Position numbers and translations under genes: made by a program
NCBI RefSeq assembly: GCF_019597925.1
Contig: NZ_CP080442.1
Coordinates: forward strand, 1,468,001-1,532,000
Source of the DNA: [Clostridium] scindens
Lineage (GTDB): Bacteria; Bacillota; Clostridia; Lachnospirales; Lachnospiraceae
Direction: 5' to 3'
Length of the DNA stretch: 64,000 nt
In this document: positions 1 to 8,632 of the stretch, piece by piece
Numbering within the stretch: position 1 is the first letter of the stretch
Layout: each line of letters opens with the position of its first letter
Notes under the pieces: model-generated
What the model saw: the letters and a program-made list of their open reading frames with translations, nothing else
Databases searched by the model: none
What the model was told of the DNA's origin: nothing

Positions 1-2
1 TC

Positions 3-263
3 GCCCTGACGGAGAGGTTCCCTCTGGAAGAGGGGATGCCGAAGGCGAAATTCGGAACCCTGGGGCTGTTCAAAGCAGACAAGGTTCCCAAATTACAGTC
101 TATTATTGTGGAGAAGCCGGGCATCGAGGAGGCATACGGGGCAATCGGAATCGGAGAGATCACTTCTATTCCGACGGCGCCTGCCATAGCCGGGGCATAT
201 TACAGATGGAACGGCAAGTTCCAGACGCAGCTGCCTCTGGAGGGAACGCCCTATAAGAAATAA
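3..263 (+). CDS. Molybdenum hydroxylase (xanthine dehydrogenase-like) large subunit, C-terminal end
   Basis: This is the last 86 codons of a gene that begins before the window; the frame is open from base 3. The segment contains GAIGIGE followed by a TSIPTAPAIAGAYY stretch, which matches the C-terminal region of molybdopterin-binding subunits of the xanthine dehydrogenase/aldehyde oxidase family, where a Gly-x-Gly-Glu motif supplies the catalytic glutamate next to the molybdenum. These enzymes hydroxylate purines or aldehydes in the cytoplasm with separate FAD and Fe-S subunits. The substrate cannot be told from this fragment. The next gene, a MerR regulator, starts 36 bp later. Confidence 0.8.
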   Translation, partial: ALTERFPLEEGMPKAKFGTLGLFKADKVPKLQSIIVEKPGIEEAYGAIGIGEITSIPTAPAIAGAYYRWNGKFQTQLPLEGTPYKK

Positions 264-298
264 TACATAAAGCAACTTTAGGTCTGGAGGTCCTTTGA

Positions 299-1093
299 AT
301 GAAATGTGGAATAACGGATATTGCCAGGATACTGGGAATTACGACCAGCGCGATCCGGTATTTTGAAAAAGAGCATCTGATCAACGTGGGAAAAGAGAAG
401 AACGGGCACCGCTATTATAATGAAGAGGATGTATTCCGGCTTCTTTCCTACACAAAATACCGGTCCATGGAGATTCCGATGAAACAGATCGTAACGCAGT
501 TCAGCGGCGAAGAAAATAACTGGAAGAAGATCTGCGAAAGGGAGATAGAGGCAAGGAACGCGGCTCTTGAAAAAGCGCGTCATTATCAGGAACTGGCCGC
601 TAATATAAAGGAGCATATCAAAAGCATCCAATTGATTGAGAGACTGAACGGAAGATATGAGTTTGACAAGTCCCCGGGGATCATCTTTGCACAGGATGAC
701 ATCGGCGGCTGGCTTCCGAAAGAACGTGACAGGCAGGACATGGTAAAGCAGTGGGTAAAGAATATGCCGGAAGTCTGCCTTGCCGTGCGCAGAAGTTCGG
801 ATGAGAGCAGTGGCTTTGGCTATATCATCGACGCTGACAGCCCCTTGAAGGAACAACTCCCGATGGGGCTTAAAGTTCTGAGGCTTAACGCGGCTTCCTG
901 CCTCCACACGATTGTAAAGGCAGAGGATGATTTTGCATTCCATCCCCAGAAGTGCTTCCACGGCGCATATGAGTATGCTAAGGGCAGAAACTTTCAGGTC
1001 TGCGGCCAGCCGTGGGGGAAGATCCTTCTTGTCGAAGTGGAGAGAGGCCAGCATCTGCATACCTATGTGGAACTGTGGATGCCAATTTGTTAA
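299..1093 (+). CDS. MerR family transcriptional regulator with GyrI-like ligand domain
   Basis: A 264-residue protein. Residues 1-70 form a MerR winged helix-turn-helix (IARILGITTSAIRYFEKEHL, then NGHRYYNEEDV). A helical dimerisation segment follows at about 75-115, and residues 130-264 resemble a GyrI/BmrR-type effector-binding domain. Such regulators sense small, often hydrophobic compounds and activate promoters with overlong spacers by untwisting DNA. The start is preceded by TCTGGAGG. A promoter with exactly this architecture lies just downstream at 1112-1142, in front of the flavin oxidoreductase gene, so that gene is the likely target. The ligand is unknown. Confidence 0.88.
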   Translation: MKCGITDIARILGITTSAIRYFEKEHLINVGKEKNGHRYYNEEDVFRLLSYTKYRSMEIPMKQIVTQFSGEENNWKKICEREIEARNAALEKARHYQELAANIKEHIKSIQLIERLNGRYEFDKSPGIIFAQDDIGGWLPKERDRQDMVKQWVKNMPEVCLAVRRSSDESSGFGYIIDADSPLKEQLPMGLKVLRLNAASCLHTIVKAEDDFAFHPQKCFHGAYEYAKGRNFQVCGQPWGKILLVEVERGQHLHTYVELWMPIC

Positions 1094-1111
1094 ATAATTC
1101 CCAATTAAGGC

Positions 1112-1142
1112 TTGCAAGTAAAGGAACTTTATATGATAGGAT
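1112..1142 (+). promoter_or_regulatory. MerR-type promoter with 19-bp spacer and internal dyad
   Basis: A -35 like TTGCAA at 1112-1117 and a -10 like TAGGAT at 1137-1142 are 19 bp apart, longer than the normal 17. The spacer holds a perfect dyad, TAAAG-GAA-CTTTA, at 1119-1131. This is the classic layout of promoters activated by MerR proteins. It sits between a merR gene and the oxidoreductase gene starting at 1210. No experimental TSS is known; the assignment is from sequence alone. Confidence 0.7.
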
Positions 1143-1209
1143 GAACTTAAAGAAAGATGGATCCAATCTTTTGCAACTATTGAATATGAATGCAAAGGGG
1201 TAAAGAATT

Positions 1210-3210
1210 ATGATGAAAGAGAATCATAAGATATTGTTCGAACCTATCAAGATCGGCAAGCTTGAATTAAAGAACCGATATGTCATGGCTCCGATGGGGC
1301 CCGGCGGACTCTGCGATGAGCAGGGCTGCTATAATGAAAAAGGTGTGGAGTACTATGTAAGGCGTGCCCAGGGCGGTACCGGGCTGATTATGACGGGCGT
1401 TACCTATGTGGAGAATGAGATCGAGAAATGCGTGATGCCTTCTATGCCTTGTCCTACCGTCAATCCATTAAACTTTATCAAGACGGCAAAGCCAATGACA
1501 GAAAGAGTCCATGCCTATGGGGCAAAAATATTTTCCCAGCTTTCCGGAGGCTTCGGGAGAGTCAGCATCCCAAGCATCGTAGGGAAGGTGGCGGTAGGGC
1601 CATCCCCTATTCCGCACCGGTTTCTGGATGATGTCATCTGCCGGGAACTTACGGTAGAAGAGATACATACTTATATCAGAAAGTTTGCCGAGGCAGCGGC
1701 AGTCTGTAAAAAGGCGGGATTCGACGGCGTTGAGATCCATGCCGTTCATGAAGGATATCTGCTGGACCAGTTTGCAATCTCATTCTACAATCAGAGGACG
1801 GATGAATATGGCGGTTCTCTGGCAAACAGACTCCGGTTTGCGACGGAGATCGTGCAGGCGATCAAGCAGGAATGCGGCCAGGATTATCCGGTTTCCCTCA
1901 GATACAGTCTCAAGAGTTTCGTAAAAGACTGGAGAGAGGGCGCGCTTCCAGGCGAAGAATTCCAGGAAAAGGGACGGGACATCGAAGAAGGAAAAGAGGC
2001 TGCAAGACTTCTTGTAGAAGCAGGCTACGATGCGTTGAACGCGGATGTAGGCACCTATGATTCCTGGTACTGGAACCATCCGCCGATGTATCATGAGAAA
2101 GGAATGTATCTTCCTTACAATGAAATTCTCAAGACGGTGGTTGACGTTCCGGTCATTACGGCAGGACGTATGGAAAATCCGGATCTGGCCAGCGAAGCTA
2201 TAAGGAAGGGCCAGACGGATATGATCGCTCTTGGGAGGCCGCTCCTTGCAGACCCGGATATTCCGAACAAGATCATGCGTGGAGAATTTGAAGAGGTACG
2301 TCCCTGCCTTTCCTGCCAGGAAGGATGTATGGGAAGGCTGGCGGCCTACGCTCAGATTTCCTGCGCTGTCAATCCTGCGTGTGGCCGGGAGGCGGAGTAT
2401 GGCCTGACACCGGCTATGGCATCCAAGGAGATATTGATCGTGGGAGGCGGAGTTGCAGGAATGGAAGCAGCCAGAGTCAGCGCGATGAGGGGCCATAAGG
2501 TGACCTTATGCGAGAAGGCCTCATCTCTGGGCGGCAATTTGATCCCAGGCGGAGCGCCTGGATTCAAAGAAGACGACCATGCCTTGATCCGCTGGTATGA
2601 TCTCCAGTTAAAGAAACTTGGAGTCGATGTACAGCTTAATAAGACGATTACCATAGAAGAATTAAAAGCGTCCAAGGCGGACGAGATCATTCTGGCTACG
2701 GGCTCTAACCCGAAGATGCTGAAGATTCCGGGAGCAGAGATGCTTGCTGCCGAGGATGTCCTCACAGAGAAGGCGGATGCGGGAAAATCTACGATTATTA
2801 TCGGCGGAGGACTGGTTGGATGCGAGACTGCCCTGTGGCTGAAAAAGGACAGGAACGTAGATGTCACCATCGTGGAACTTATGCAGGATATCTTAAGCGT
2901 GGGCGGGCCTTTATGCTCGGCGAATAAGGATATGCTTCAAGATCTGCTGAAATTCCATAAGATCGATATTCTTACCGGCAGCTGCGTGACGGAAAAGACG
3001 GCAGAAGGCTACCGGGTAAAGACTCCGGACGGAGAGAAGACGATCTCTGCCGACACGGTAATCTGCGCGGTAGGCTATGCGCCTGAACGAGGAATTTATG
3101 AAGAAATCAAGGCATCCATGCCATACGTGCATCTGCTCGGGGATGCGGAACAGGTGAGCAACATCATGTACGCAATATGGAATGCGTATGAATTGGCCAG
3201 AAATATATAG
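1210..3210 (+). CDS. Old yellow enzyme-type Fe-S flavin oxidoreductase (BaiH/BaiCD/2,4-dienoyl-CoA reductase family)
   Basis: A 666-residue cytoplasmic NAD(P)H-dependent enzyme. Residues about 8-350 form the FMN-binding TIM barrel (LFEPIKIGKLELKNR start; HAVHEGYLLDQF; GRPLLADPDI). A cysteine cluster CLSCQEGCMGR, with a further Cys in SCAVNPACGRE at about 370-395, would bind a 4Fe-4S cluster. The rest is an FAD/NAD-binding domain (ILIVGGGVAGMEAARV at about 405; second nucleotide site IIIGGGLVGCETA at about 525). Length and order match enoate reductases, 2,4-dienoyl-CoA reductase and the bile-acid enzymes BaiCD and BaiH, which reduce carbon-carbon double bonds. No bai neighbours are visible, so the substrate is open. 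It is probably induced through the adjacent MerR promoter and is followed by a strong terminator. Confidence 0.85.
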   Translation: MMKENHKILFEPIKIGKLELKNRYVMAPMGPGGLCDEQGCYNEKGVEYYVRRAQGGTGLIMTGVTYVENEIEKCVMPSMPCPTVNPLNFIKTAKPMTERVHAYGAKIFSQLSGGFGRVSIPSIVGKVAVGPSPIPHRFLDDVICRELTVEEIHTYIRKFAEAAAVCKKAGFDGVEIHAVHEGYLLDQFAISFYNQRTDEYGGSLANRLRFATEIVQAIKQECGQDYPVSLRYSLKSFVKDWREGALPGEEFQEKGRDIEEGKEAARLLVEAGYDALNADVGTYDSWYWNHPPMYHEKGMYLPYNEILKTVVDVPVITAGRMENPDLASEAIRKGQTDMIALGRPLLADPDIPNKIMRGEFEEVRPCLSCQEGCMGRLAAYAQISCAVNPACGREAEYGLTPAMASKEILIVGGGVAGMEAARVSAMRGHKVTLCEKASSLGGNLIPGGAPGFKEDDHALIRWYDLQLKKLGVDVQLNKTITIEELKASKADEIILATGSNPKMLKIPGAEMLAAEDVLTEKADAGKSTIIIGGGLVGCETALWLKKDRNVDVTIVELMQDILSVGGPLCSANKDMLQDLLKFHKIDILTGSCVTEKTAEGYRVKTPDGEKTISADTVICAVGYAPERGIYEEIKASMPYVHLLGDAEQVSNIMYAIWNAYELARNI

Positions 3211-3232
3211 ATGGATCAAGACAGCGTTATCC

Positions 3233-3281
3233 GGACCGATCCGGCAATCCTTTTAAGGAACTGCCGGATTGGTCCTTTTTT
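3233..3281 (+). terminator. Rho-independent terminator
   Basis: A 14-bp stem (GGACCGATCCGGCA at 3233-3246 with TGCCGGATTGGTCC at 3262-3275, one G-U pair) is followed by a run of T. It ends the flavin oxidoreductase transcript. Confidence 0.9.
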
Positions 3282-3349
3282 GATATGTTCTGGCAATGTA
3301 TGCTGACTTAGAGTATAATAGGAGTAACATTTAGGGAGGGCATGAGATT

Positions 3350-4090
3350 ATGTGGACTAGAGAACAATTGAAGAGGAATGGAAAGTTTGCTTTTCAGAGA
3401 AATTACTGGCCTTGCGTAGGCGTAACTTTTATTATGATGGTGGTGTCAGCCGTTTTTAGCGTAGGCAGTTCCTGGGGGAACCGGAGATATTCGATATCTG
3501 CCACCAATTATTATAACAGCGGCCATCATCTTTACAGTCACAGCTATACCAGATATTTTCCCAGGGTCGGGGTGGCAATGGGCATCGTCATATTGCTGGT
3601 GGCTCTGCTTGTCGCGCTGCTTCGGATATTTATAGGGAATCTTCTGGAAGTCGGCGGCAAGCGTTTCTTTATATTGAATAAGAATGGAACCCCGGATGTG
3701 GCCACCATATTTGACGGATTCAAGTCCGGACATTACGGGAATATCGTGCTGACAATATTTCTGAGGGACCTGTTTATATCCCTTTGGACTCTGCTTTTAG
3801 TAATACCGGGAATTGTCAAGATTTATGAGTATCTTATGGTGCCTTATATCCTGGCGGAGAATCCGGCAATGGATAGAAAATCGGCTTTTGCGATCAGCAA
3901 GCGGATGATGGATGGGGAAAAACTGAAGGCATTTGAACTTACGCTTTCTTTTCTGGGCTGGTACTTCCTGTCCCTGATCACCTGCGGGATAGTGGGGATC
4001 TTCTTTGTGAATCCATATGCGGAGGCAACAATGGCGGAACTGTATGCCTATAATAAGGCAAAGGCATTCCAGGAAGGATATATCAGGTAG
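3350..4090 (+). CDS. DUF975 family integral membrane protein
   Basis: A 246-residue protein with about four to five hydrophobic segments (about 22-40, 85-110, 150-175, 200-225). The N-terminus (WTREQLKRNGKFAFQRNYWPC) and the FKSGHYGNIVLTIFLRDLFISLW stretch are typical of the DUF975 family, common in Firmicutes and of unknown function. A tyrosine/histidine-rich loop at about 45-70 probably faces outside. A -10 TATAAT lies at 3314-3319 with only a weak -35, and GGGAGG precedes the start. It stands alone between a terminator and the adenine deaminase gene. Confidence 0.8.
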   Translation: MWTREQLKRNGKFAFQRNYWPCVGVTFIMMVVSAVFSVGSSWGNRRYSISATNYYNSGHHLYSHSYTRYFPRVGVAMGIVILLVALLVALLRIFIGNLLEVGGKRFFILNKNGTPDVATIFDGFKSGHYGNIVLTIFLRDLFISLWTLLLVIPGIVKIYEYLMVPYILAENPAMDRKSAFAISKRMMDGEKLKAFELTLSFLGWYFLSLITCGIVGIFFVNPYAEATMAELYAYNKAKAFQEGYIR

Positions 4091-4130
4091 CATCAACGCG
4101 CGTGCTTAGAATAGTCAAGGAGGGGCAGTT

Positions 4131-5858
4131 ATGGAACTGGAAAGATACCGTCTGTGCGCAGAGGCGGCAAAGAAGAATGCGAAGGCAGAACTTGTGCTTA
4201 AGAATGCAAATGTGGTCAATGTATTTACCGGAGAAGTCATCAAAGGGGATGTGGCTATAGCAGAGGGCATCGTCGTGGGCGTAGGCCAATTTGATGGAAT
4301 TGAGGAAAGAGATATGGAGGGAAAATACCTCTGTCCGGGATTCATCGACAGCCATCTCCATCTGGAGTCTACGCTGGTGACGCCTTCTGAACTGATTGGC
4401 CAGGCGGTGCAGTGCGGCACCACGACCTATATTGTGGATCCCCATGAATCTGCCAATGTATCAGGGGCGGCGGGAATTGACTATATACTGGAACAGACCG
4501 AGAATGTGGAGGCGAATGTGTATGTGATGATGCCTTCCTGCGTGCCGTCTACGGAATTTGATGATAATGGATGTGAATTTACGGCCGATAAGATGAAGCC
4601 TTATCTGGATCATCCCCGGATACTCGGCCTGGGGGAAGTGATGGACTATGTATCCGTGGTAAGCGGGGATGCCAGGATGCACGAGAAACTGGATCTATTT
4701 CAGGGGAGGACATTGGATGGCCATGCGCCAGGGCTTGGCGACGAGGATATGGCAGCGTATGCAATGGCTGGAATCGCTACGGATCATGAATGCACGGACT
4801 TTGATTATGCGCTGAAAGAACGCCGCTTAGGCATGCAGATCTTAATCCGGGAAGGCAGCGCCGCCAGGAATCTGGAGGCAATCGTGAAGGGAATCGTAGA
4901 GCATGGAATCAGTACGGAAGGCTTCTGCTTCTGTACGGACGACAAGCATATAGAAGAGATTCAAAAAGATGGGCATATTAATTATAACGTTAAGAAGGCC
5001 GTGGAATTAGGCATCCCTGCCGTACAGGCAATCCAGATGGCCACGGTCAATGCGGCAAAATGCTATGGGCTTCGGCATATCGGGGCGATTGCGCCGGGAT
5101 ACCAGGCCGACATCGTGGTGCTGGATGATCTATGCAGCATGAATGTCAGCGAAGTGTTCTTTAAAGGGAAGAAAGCAGGCGGGAATGAACTGGATAAGAG
5201 AAGAGAATGCCCGAGTGGACTGAAGCACACGATACATCTGGAGAACTTCTCAAAAGAATGCCTGAAGCTTCCGCTGCAAGGGAAGCGTGCGCATGTCATC
5301 CAGATGGAGGAAGGACAGATCACCACGAAGGACCTTGTATGCCAGGTTCCGGGAGAGAAGGAGTTCGAGGCAGACCAAGAATTCAATAAGATTGCCGTGA
5401 TCGAGCGGCATAAAGGAACCGGCAGAACCGGAGTCGGCATCCTGTCCGGGTTCGGGCTTCGCGGCGGCGCCATCGCTTCCAGCGTCTCCCATGATTCCCA
5501 CAATATCATCGTCGTAGGAGATAATGATGCGGATATGGAACTGGCGGTCAACGAGCTGGTACGCACCCAGGGCGGCTATACCATCGTCGAGAATGGAGCG
5601 GTGTCTATGACGCTGGCGCTTCCAATCATGGGGCTTATGAGCGACGCAGGATATGAAAATGTCAATGCCACGCTTAAGAAGATGCTGGCAAAAGCGCATC
5701 AGATGGGCGTTCCGAAGGGGATGGAGCCATTCATAACCCTGTCTTTCATGGCTCTTCCGGTGATACCACAACTGCGGATCACGCCCAGGGGACTATTTAG
5801 CGTCTCCGAGTTTTGCCTGCTTGATACAATTAGAAATGGAGAAGACAATGGCAATTAA
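4131..5858 (+). CDS. ade: Adenine deaminase
   Basis: A 575-residue enzyme of the amidohydrolase superfamily that converts adenine to hypoxanthine and ammonia in purine salvage. The metal-binding GFIDSHLHLEST motif lies at about 66-77, further acids and histidines follow at HESANVSG, and a C-terminal ADE_C-type domain contains GFGLRGGAIASSVSHDSHN at about 440-460. Length is normal for the family. The start has AAGGAGGGGCAG upstream. It shares a transcription direction with the hydrolase, acyltransferase and phosphopentomutase downstream, and overlaps the hydrolase by 11 bp, implying translational coupling. Confidence 0.95.
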   Translation: MELERYRLCAEAAKKNAKAELVLKNANVVNVFTGEVIKGDVAIAEGIVVGVGQFDGIEERDMEGKYLCPGFIDSHLHLESTLVTPSELIGQAVQCGTTTYIVDPHESANVSGAAGIDYILEQTENVEANVYVMMPSCVPSTEFDDNGCEFTADKMKPYLDHPRILGLGEVMDYVSVVSGDARMHEKLDLFQGRTLDGHAPGLGDEDMAAYAMAGIATDHECTDFDYALKERRLGMQILIREGSAARNLEAIVKGIVEHGISTEGFCFCTDDKHIEEIQKDGHINYNVKKAVELGIPAVQAIQMATVNAAKCYGLRHIGAIAPGYQADIVVLDDLCSMNVSEVFFKGKKAGGNELDKRRECPSGLKHTIHLENFSKECLKLPLQGKRAHVIQMEEGQITTKDLVCQVPGEKEFEADQEFNKIAVIERHKGTGRTGVGILSGFGLRGGAIASSVSHDSHNIIVVGDNDADMELAVNELVRTQGGYTIVENGAVSMTLALPIMGLMSDAGYENVNATLKKMLAKAHQMGVPKGMEPFITLSFMALPVIPQLRITPRGLFSVSEFCLLDTIRNGEDNGN

Positions 5859-6765
5859 CAGATCAATGAGAATGGTACTAAAAGCACTGTCGTTTGACGG
5901 AATAGAGGTAGAGGCTTCCCGGCATCTCGCGAATCTTAAGGCGATCGATCCTATGAAGATATTCTACCGTACCATGGATTATAAGATATATAATGATGAC
6001 TATGAGATTCCGGTAAGGATCTACCTGCCAAGGGAAAAGGAGACGGAAGGCCTGCCGGTCATGCTGTTCTTCCATGGCGGTGGCTGGGTCACTGAGAGCA
6101 TCGATAATTACGAGCGCATCTGTGCCAGAATGGCGGAGGCCACGAATCATATCGTGGTATCCGTGGGCTACCGGCTGGCCCCGGAATATAAGTTCCCGAT
6201 TGGCTTAAATGACTGCTATGCGGTGGCCAAGGCCGTGTATACGAATCGCTTCATTCTGGAGGCGGACCCGGATAGGATTACGCTGATCGGAGACAGCGCG
6301 GGAGGAAATCTTGCGGCAGCATTGTCGCTGATGGCAAGAGATAAGGGAGAATTCCTGCCAAAGCGGCAGATCCTGATTTATCCGGCTACGTACTGCGACT
6401 ATGGGGAGAATACGCCTTTTCGCTCCGTGCGGGAGAATGGGAGCGATTATCTTCTGACAGCCGGAAAGATGCAGGATTATATCAATCTGTATGCTTCCTG
6501 CGAGGAGGATAAGAAAAATAAATATTTCGCGCCTCTAAGGGAGCGGGATTTTTCGAATCAGCCAAAGACATTGATCCTTACAGCAGAATATGACCCCCTC
6601 AGAGATGAAGGGGAAGCATACGGCAAGCGGCTTGCCAATGCCGGAAACGAAGTGGAGATCCACCGGATCAAGGACGCGCTCCACGGGTATTTTGCTCTTG
6701 GAATCAAGTATTACCATGTCCAGGAAAGTTTTGAGATTATCAATCAGTTTTTAAGGGAGGACTAG
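5848..6765 (+). CDS. Alpha/beta hydrolase (HSL/Aes-type esterase)
   Basis: A 305-residue esterase/lipase of the hormone-sensitive lipase family. The oxyanion-hole HGGGW is at about 80, the nucleophile elbow GDSAGG at about 150, an Asp in EYDPLRDEG at about 248 and a His in DALHGY at about 278, giving a complete catalytic triad. I chose ATG 5848 because GGAGAAG lies just upstream; an in-frame TTG at 5821 would extend it by nine residues without a better site. It overlaps the end of ade by 11 bp and is followed after 3 bp by the acyltransferase gene, so the two may make and break the same ester. The substrate is not known. Confidence 0.88.
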   Translation: MAINRSMRMVLKALSFDGIEVEASRHLANLKAIDPMKIFYRTMDYKIYNDDYEIPVRIYLPREKETEGLPVMLFFHGGGWVTESIDNYERICARMAEATNHIVVSVGYRLAPEYKFPIGLNDCYAVAKAVYTNRFILEADPDRITLIGDSAGGNLAAALSLMARDKGEFLPKRQILIYPATYCDYGENTPFRSVRENGSDYLLTAGKMQDYINLYASCEEDKKNKYFAPLRERDFSNQPKTLILTAEYDPLRDEGEAYGKRLANAGNEVEIHRIKDALHGYFALGIKYYHVQESFEIINQFLRED

Positions 6766-6768
6766 CCA

Positions 6769-8589
6769 GTGTTTCAGCAAAAAAGGGCATATTGGAGGAA
6801 TCTGGATAATGCAGCGAAGTTATTTTCCGCCACAAGCAGTCCGAAAGATACCCGGGTATTCCGGTTCTACTGCATATTGAAAGAAGAGATCGATCCAGAA
6901 CTTTTGCAGGAGGCATTAAACCGGACGGTCAAACGATATCCGGTATTCCTGTCTGTCATGCGAAAGGGGCTGTTCTGGCATTACCTGGAAAAGAGCGAGC
7001 TAAGGCCGGTTGTTAGAGAAGAGTACAAGGAGCCCTGCAGCTGCCTGTATGTAAGAGACAAGAAGGCGCTTCTGTTTGAAGTGACATATTATCACAACCG
7101 GATCAATTTTGAAGTGTTCCACGCCTTGACGGACGGAACCGGGGCTACCCAGTTTTTGCGGGAACTGGTGAAGAATTACCTGCATCTCGCGCACCAGGAG
7201 GATGGCCTTGCAGATGTGATACTGACGGATGAAAAGGTTACGATACGCGATCAGGAAGACGACAGTTTCAGCAAATATTACAATCCGGATATGAAAAGGA
7301 GCAAAAAGAAAAAGCCGCATGCCTACCAGATAAAAAAGATGCGCAAAGAATATGACGAGTTACGCGTAATCGAAGGCACGGCATCGGTAAAAGATGTGCT
7401 TGCGGTATCCCGGGAAAAGGGCGTGTCTATGACGGTGCTGCTTACGGCAGTCTATCTGTGCGCGATCCATGAGGAGATGTCCAAGCTTCAGGAAAAGCGG
7501 CCGGTAATATTGATGGTGCCGGTGAATCTGAGGAAGGTATTTCCATCGGATTCCATGCTGAACTTTTTCGGATATATTGAGCCATTCCACAAATTTGGAG
7601 AAGGCCGTGACGAATTTTCGCAGATATTGGAAGAAGTAAAAGAATATTTTGATGAAAATCTAAAAAAGGAACAGATTGCCCGTGGAATGAATGAATTAAT
7701 CGCCTTCGAGAAGAATAGGATTCTAAGATGGGCGCCTCTGGAACTTAAGAATCCCTGCATAAAAGTAGGAGCAAAGATGGCAGAAAAGGAAGTGACGGCA
7801 ATCTTTTCCAATATGAGCGCGGTCAGGATGCCAAAGGAATATACGCCGTATATCGAGCGCTTCGGCGTCTATACAAGCACGCCGAAGGTTGAACTGTGCG
7901 TCTGCTCATTTCAGGATGTGCTTTCCTTTGGCTTCACATCCCGGTATGACAGTTCCAATATCCAGCGTAATTTTTACCGTATCTTGGAGGAACTAGGAAT
8001 TCCCAGCAAGATTGAAAAGCCGGATTTCCCGGAAGAGGTAAAGCCGAATTATGAAGGAATGAAGTTCTTTAAGGTGTTCTCATTCTGCTGCATCGCGGCA
8101 GTCGTCATAGGGATCATGGGAAATGCCATATTTACGCCTGAAAGGTACTGGGCAGCATTTGTCGCGGCGGGGGCGCTTAGCATGTGGTTTGCCCTGGCCG
8201 TGGGATATCTGAAGCGGCATAACCTGCTTAAGAACGCCATGTGGCAGCTGCTTGTGGTGACGATTGGGTGTATCCTATGGGACTTGTGCACCGGATGGCA
8301 TGGATGGTCGGTGAATTATGTGTTGCCGGGCGTATGCATAATCATCCAGATCTCCATGATGATCATATCAAAGATTCAATCCCATTCGCCGCGGGAGTAT
8401 ATGATCTATTATGTCATGGCAGCGGGATACGGGATTCTACTTCCGTTCATACTATTATTGACAAAGGTCATCACGTTTACTGCCCCGGCGGTGGTGTGCG
8501 TGGGATTCAGCTTCTTATTCCTGCTTGCGCTTATCCTGTTTAAGGGACGGGAGTTCAAGGAAGAGATGCATAAGAAGCTGCATGTATAA
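6769..8589 (+). CDS. Condensation-fold acyltransferase fused to a membrane domain (DUF6320-like)
   Basis: A 606-residue protein starting at GTG with GGGAGG upstream. Residues about 1-420 resemble the chloramphenicol-acetyltransferase/condensation fold of alcohol acetyltransferases, including an HALTDGTGA motif at about 120 equivalent to HHxxxDG, although only one of the two histidines is present. Residues about 430-600 contain five to six membrane helices. The fusion suggests acyl transfer at the membrane. The neighbouring esterase gene is 3 bp upstream. The product is unknown; assignment to DUF6320 is from memory of the family architecture. Confidence 0.7.
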   Translation: MFQQKRAYWRNLDNAAKLFSATSSPKDTRVFRFYCILKEEIDPELLQEALNRTVKRYPVFLSVMRKGLFWHYLEKSELRPVVREEYKEPCSCLYVRDKKALLFEVTYYHNRINFEVFHALTDGTGATQFLRELVKNYLHLAHQEDGLADVILTDEKVTIRDQEDDSFSKYYNPDMKRSKKKKPHAYQIKKMRKEYDELRVIEGTASVKDVLAVSREKGVSMTVLLTAVYLCAIHEEMSKLQEKRPVILMVPVNLRKVFPSDSMLNFFGYIEPFHKFGEGRDEFSQILEEVKEYFDENLKKEQIARGMNELIAFEKNRILRWAPLELKNPCIKVGAKMAEKEVTAIFSNMSAVRMPKEYTPYIERFGVYTSTPKVELCVCSFQDVLSFGFTSRYDSSNIQRNFYRILEELGIPSKIEKPDFPEEVKPNYEGMKFFKVFSFCCIAAVVIGIMGNAIFTPERYWAAFVAAGALSMWFALAVGYLKRHNLLKNAMWQLLVVTIGCILWDLCTGWHGWSVNYVLPGVCIIIQISMMIISKIQSHSPREYMIYYVMAAGYGILLPFILLLTKVITFTAPAVVCVGFSFLFLLALILFKGREFKEEMHKKLHV

Positions 8590-8632
8590 AAATGGCATGT
8601 ATAAAAAAGCATGTAAAAAGGAGCATGATTCT

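Noticed and set aside
278..1195. A 305-codon open frame on the minus strand opposite the merR gene
   Set aside because: It is fully antisense to a protein with clear MerR domains and itself shows no recognisable domain.
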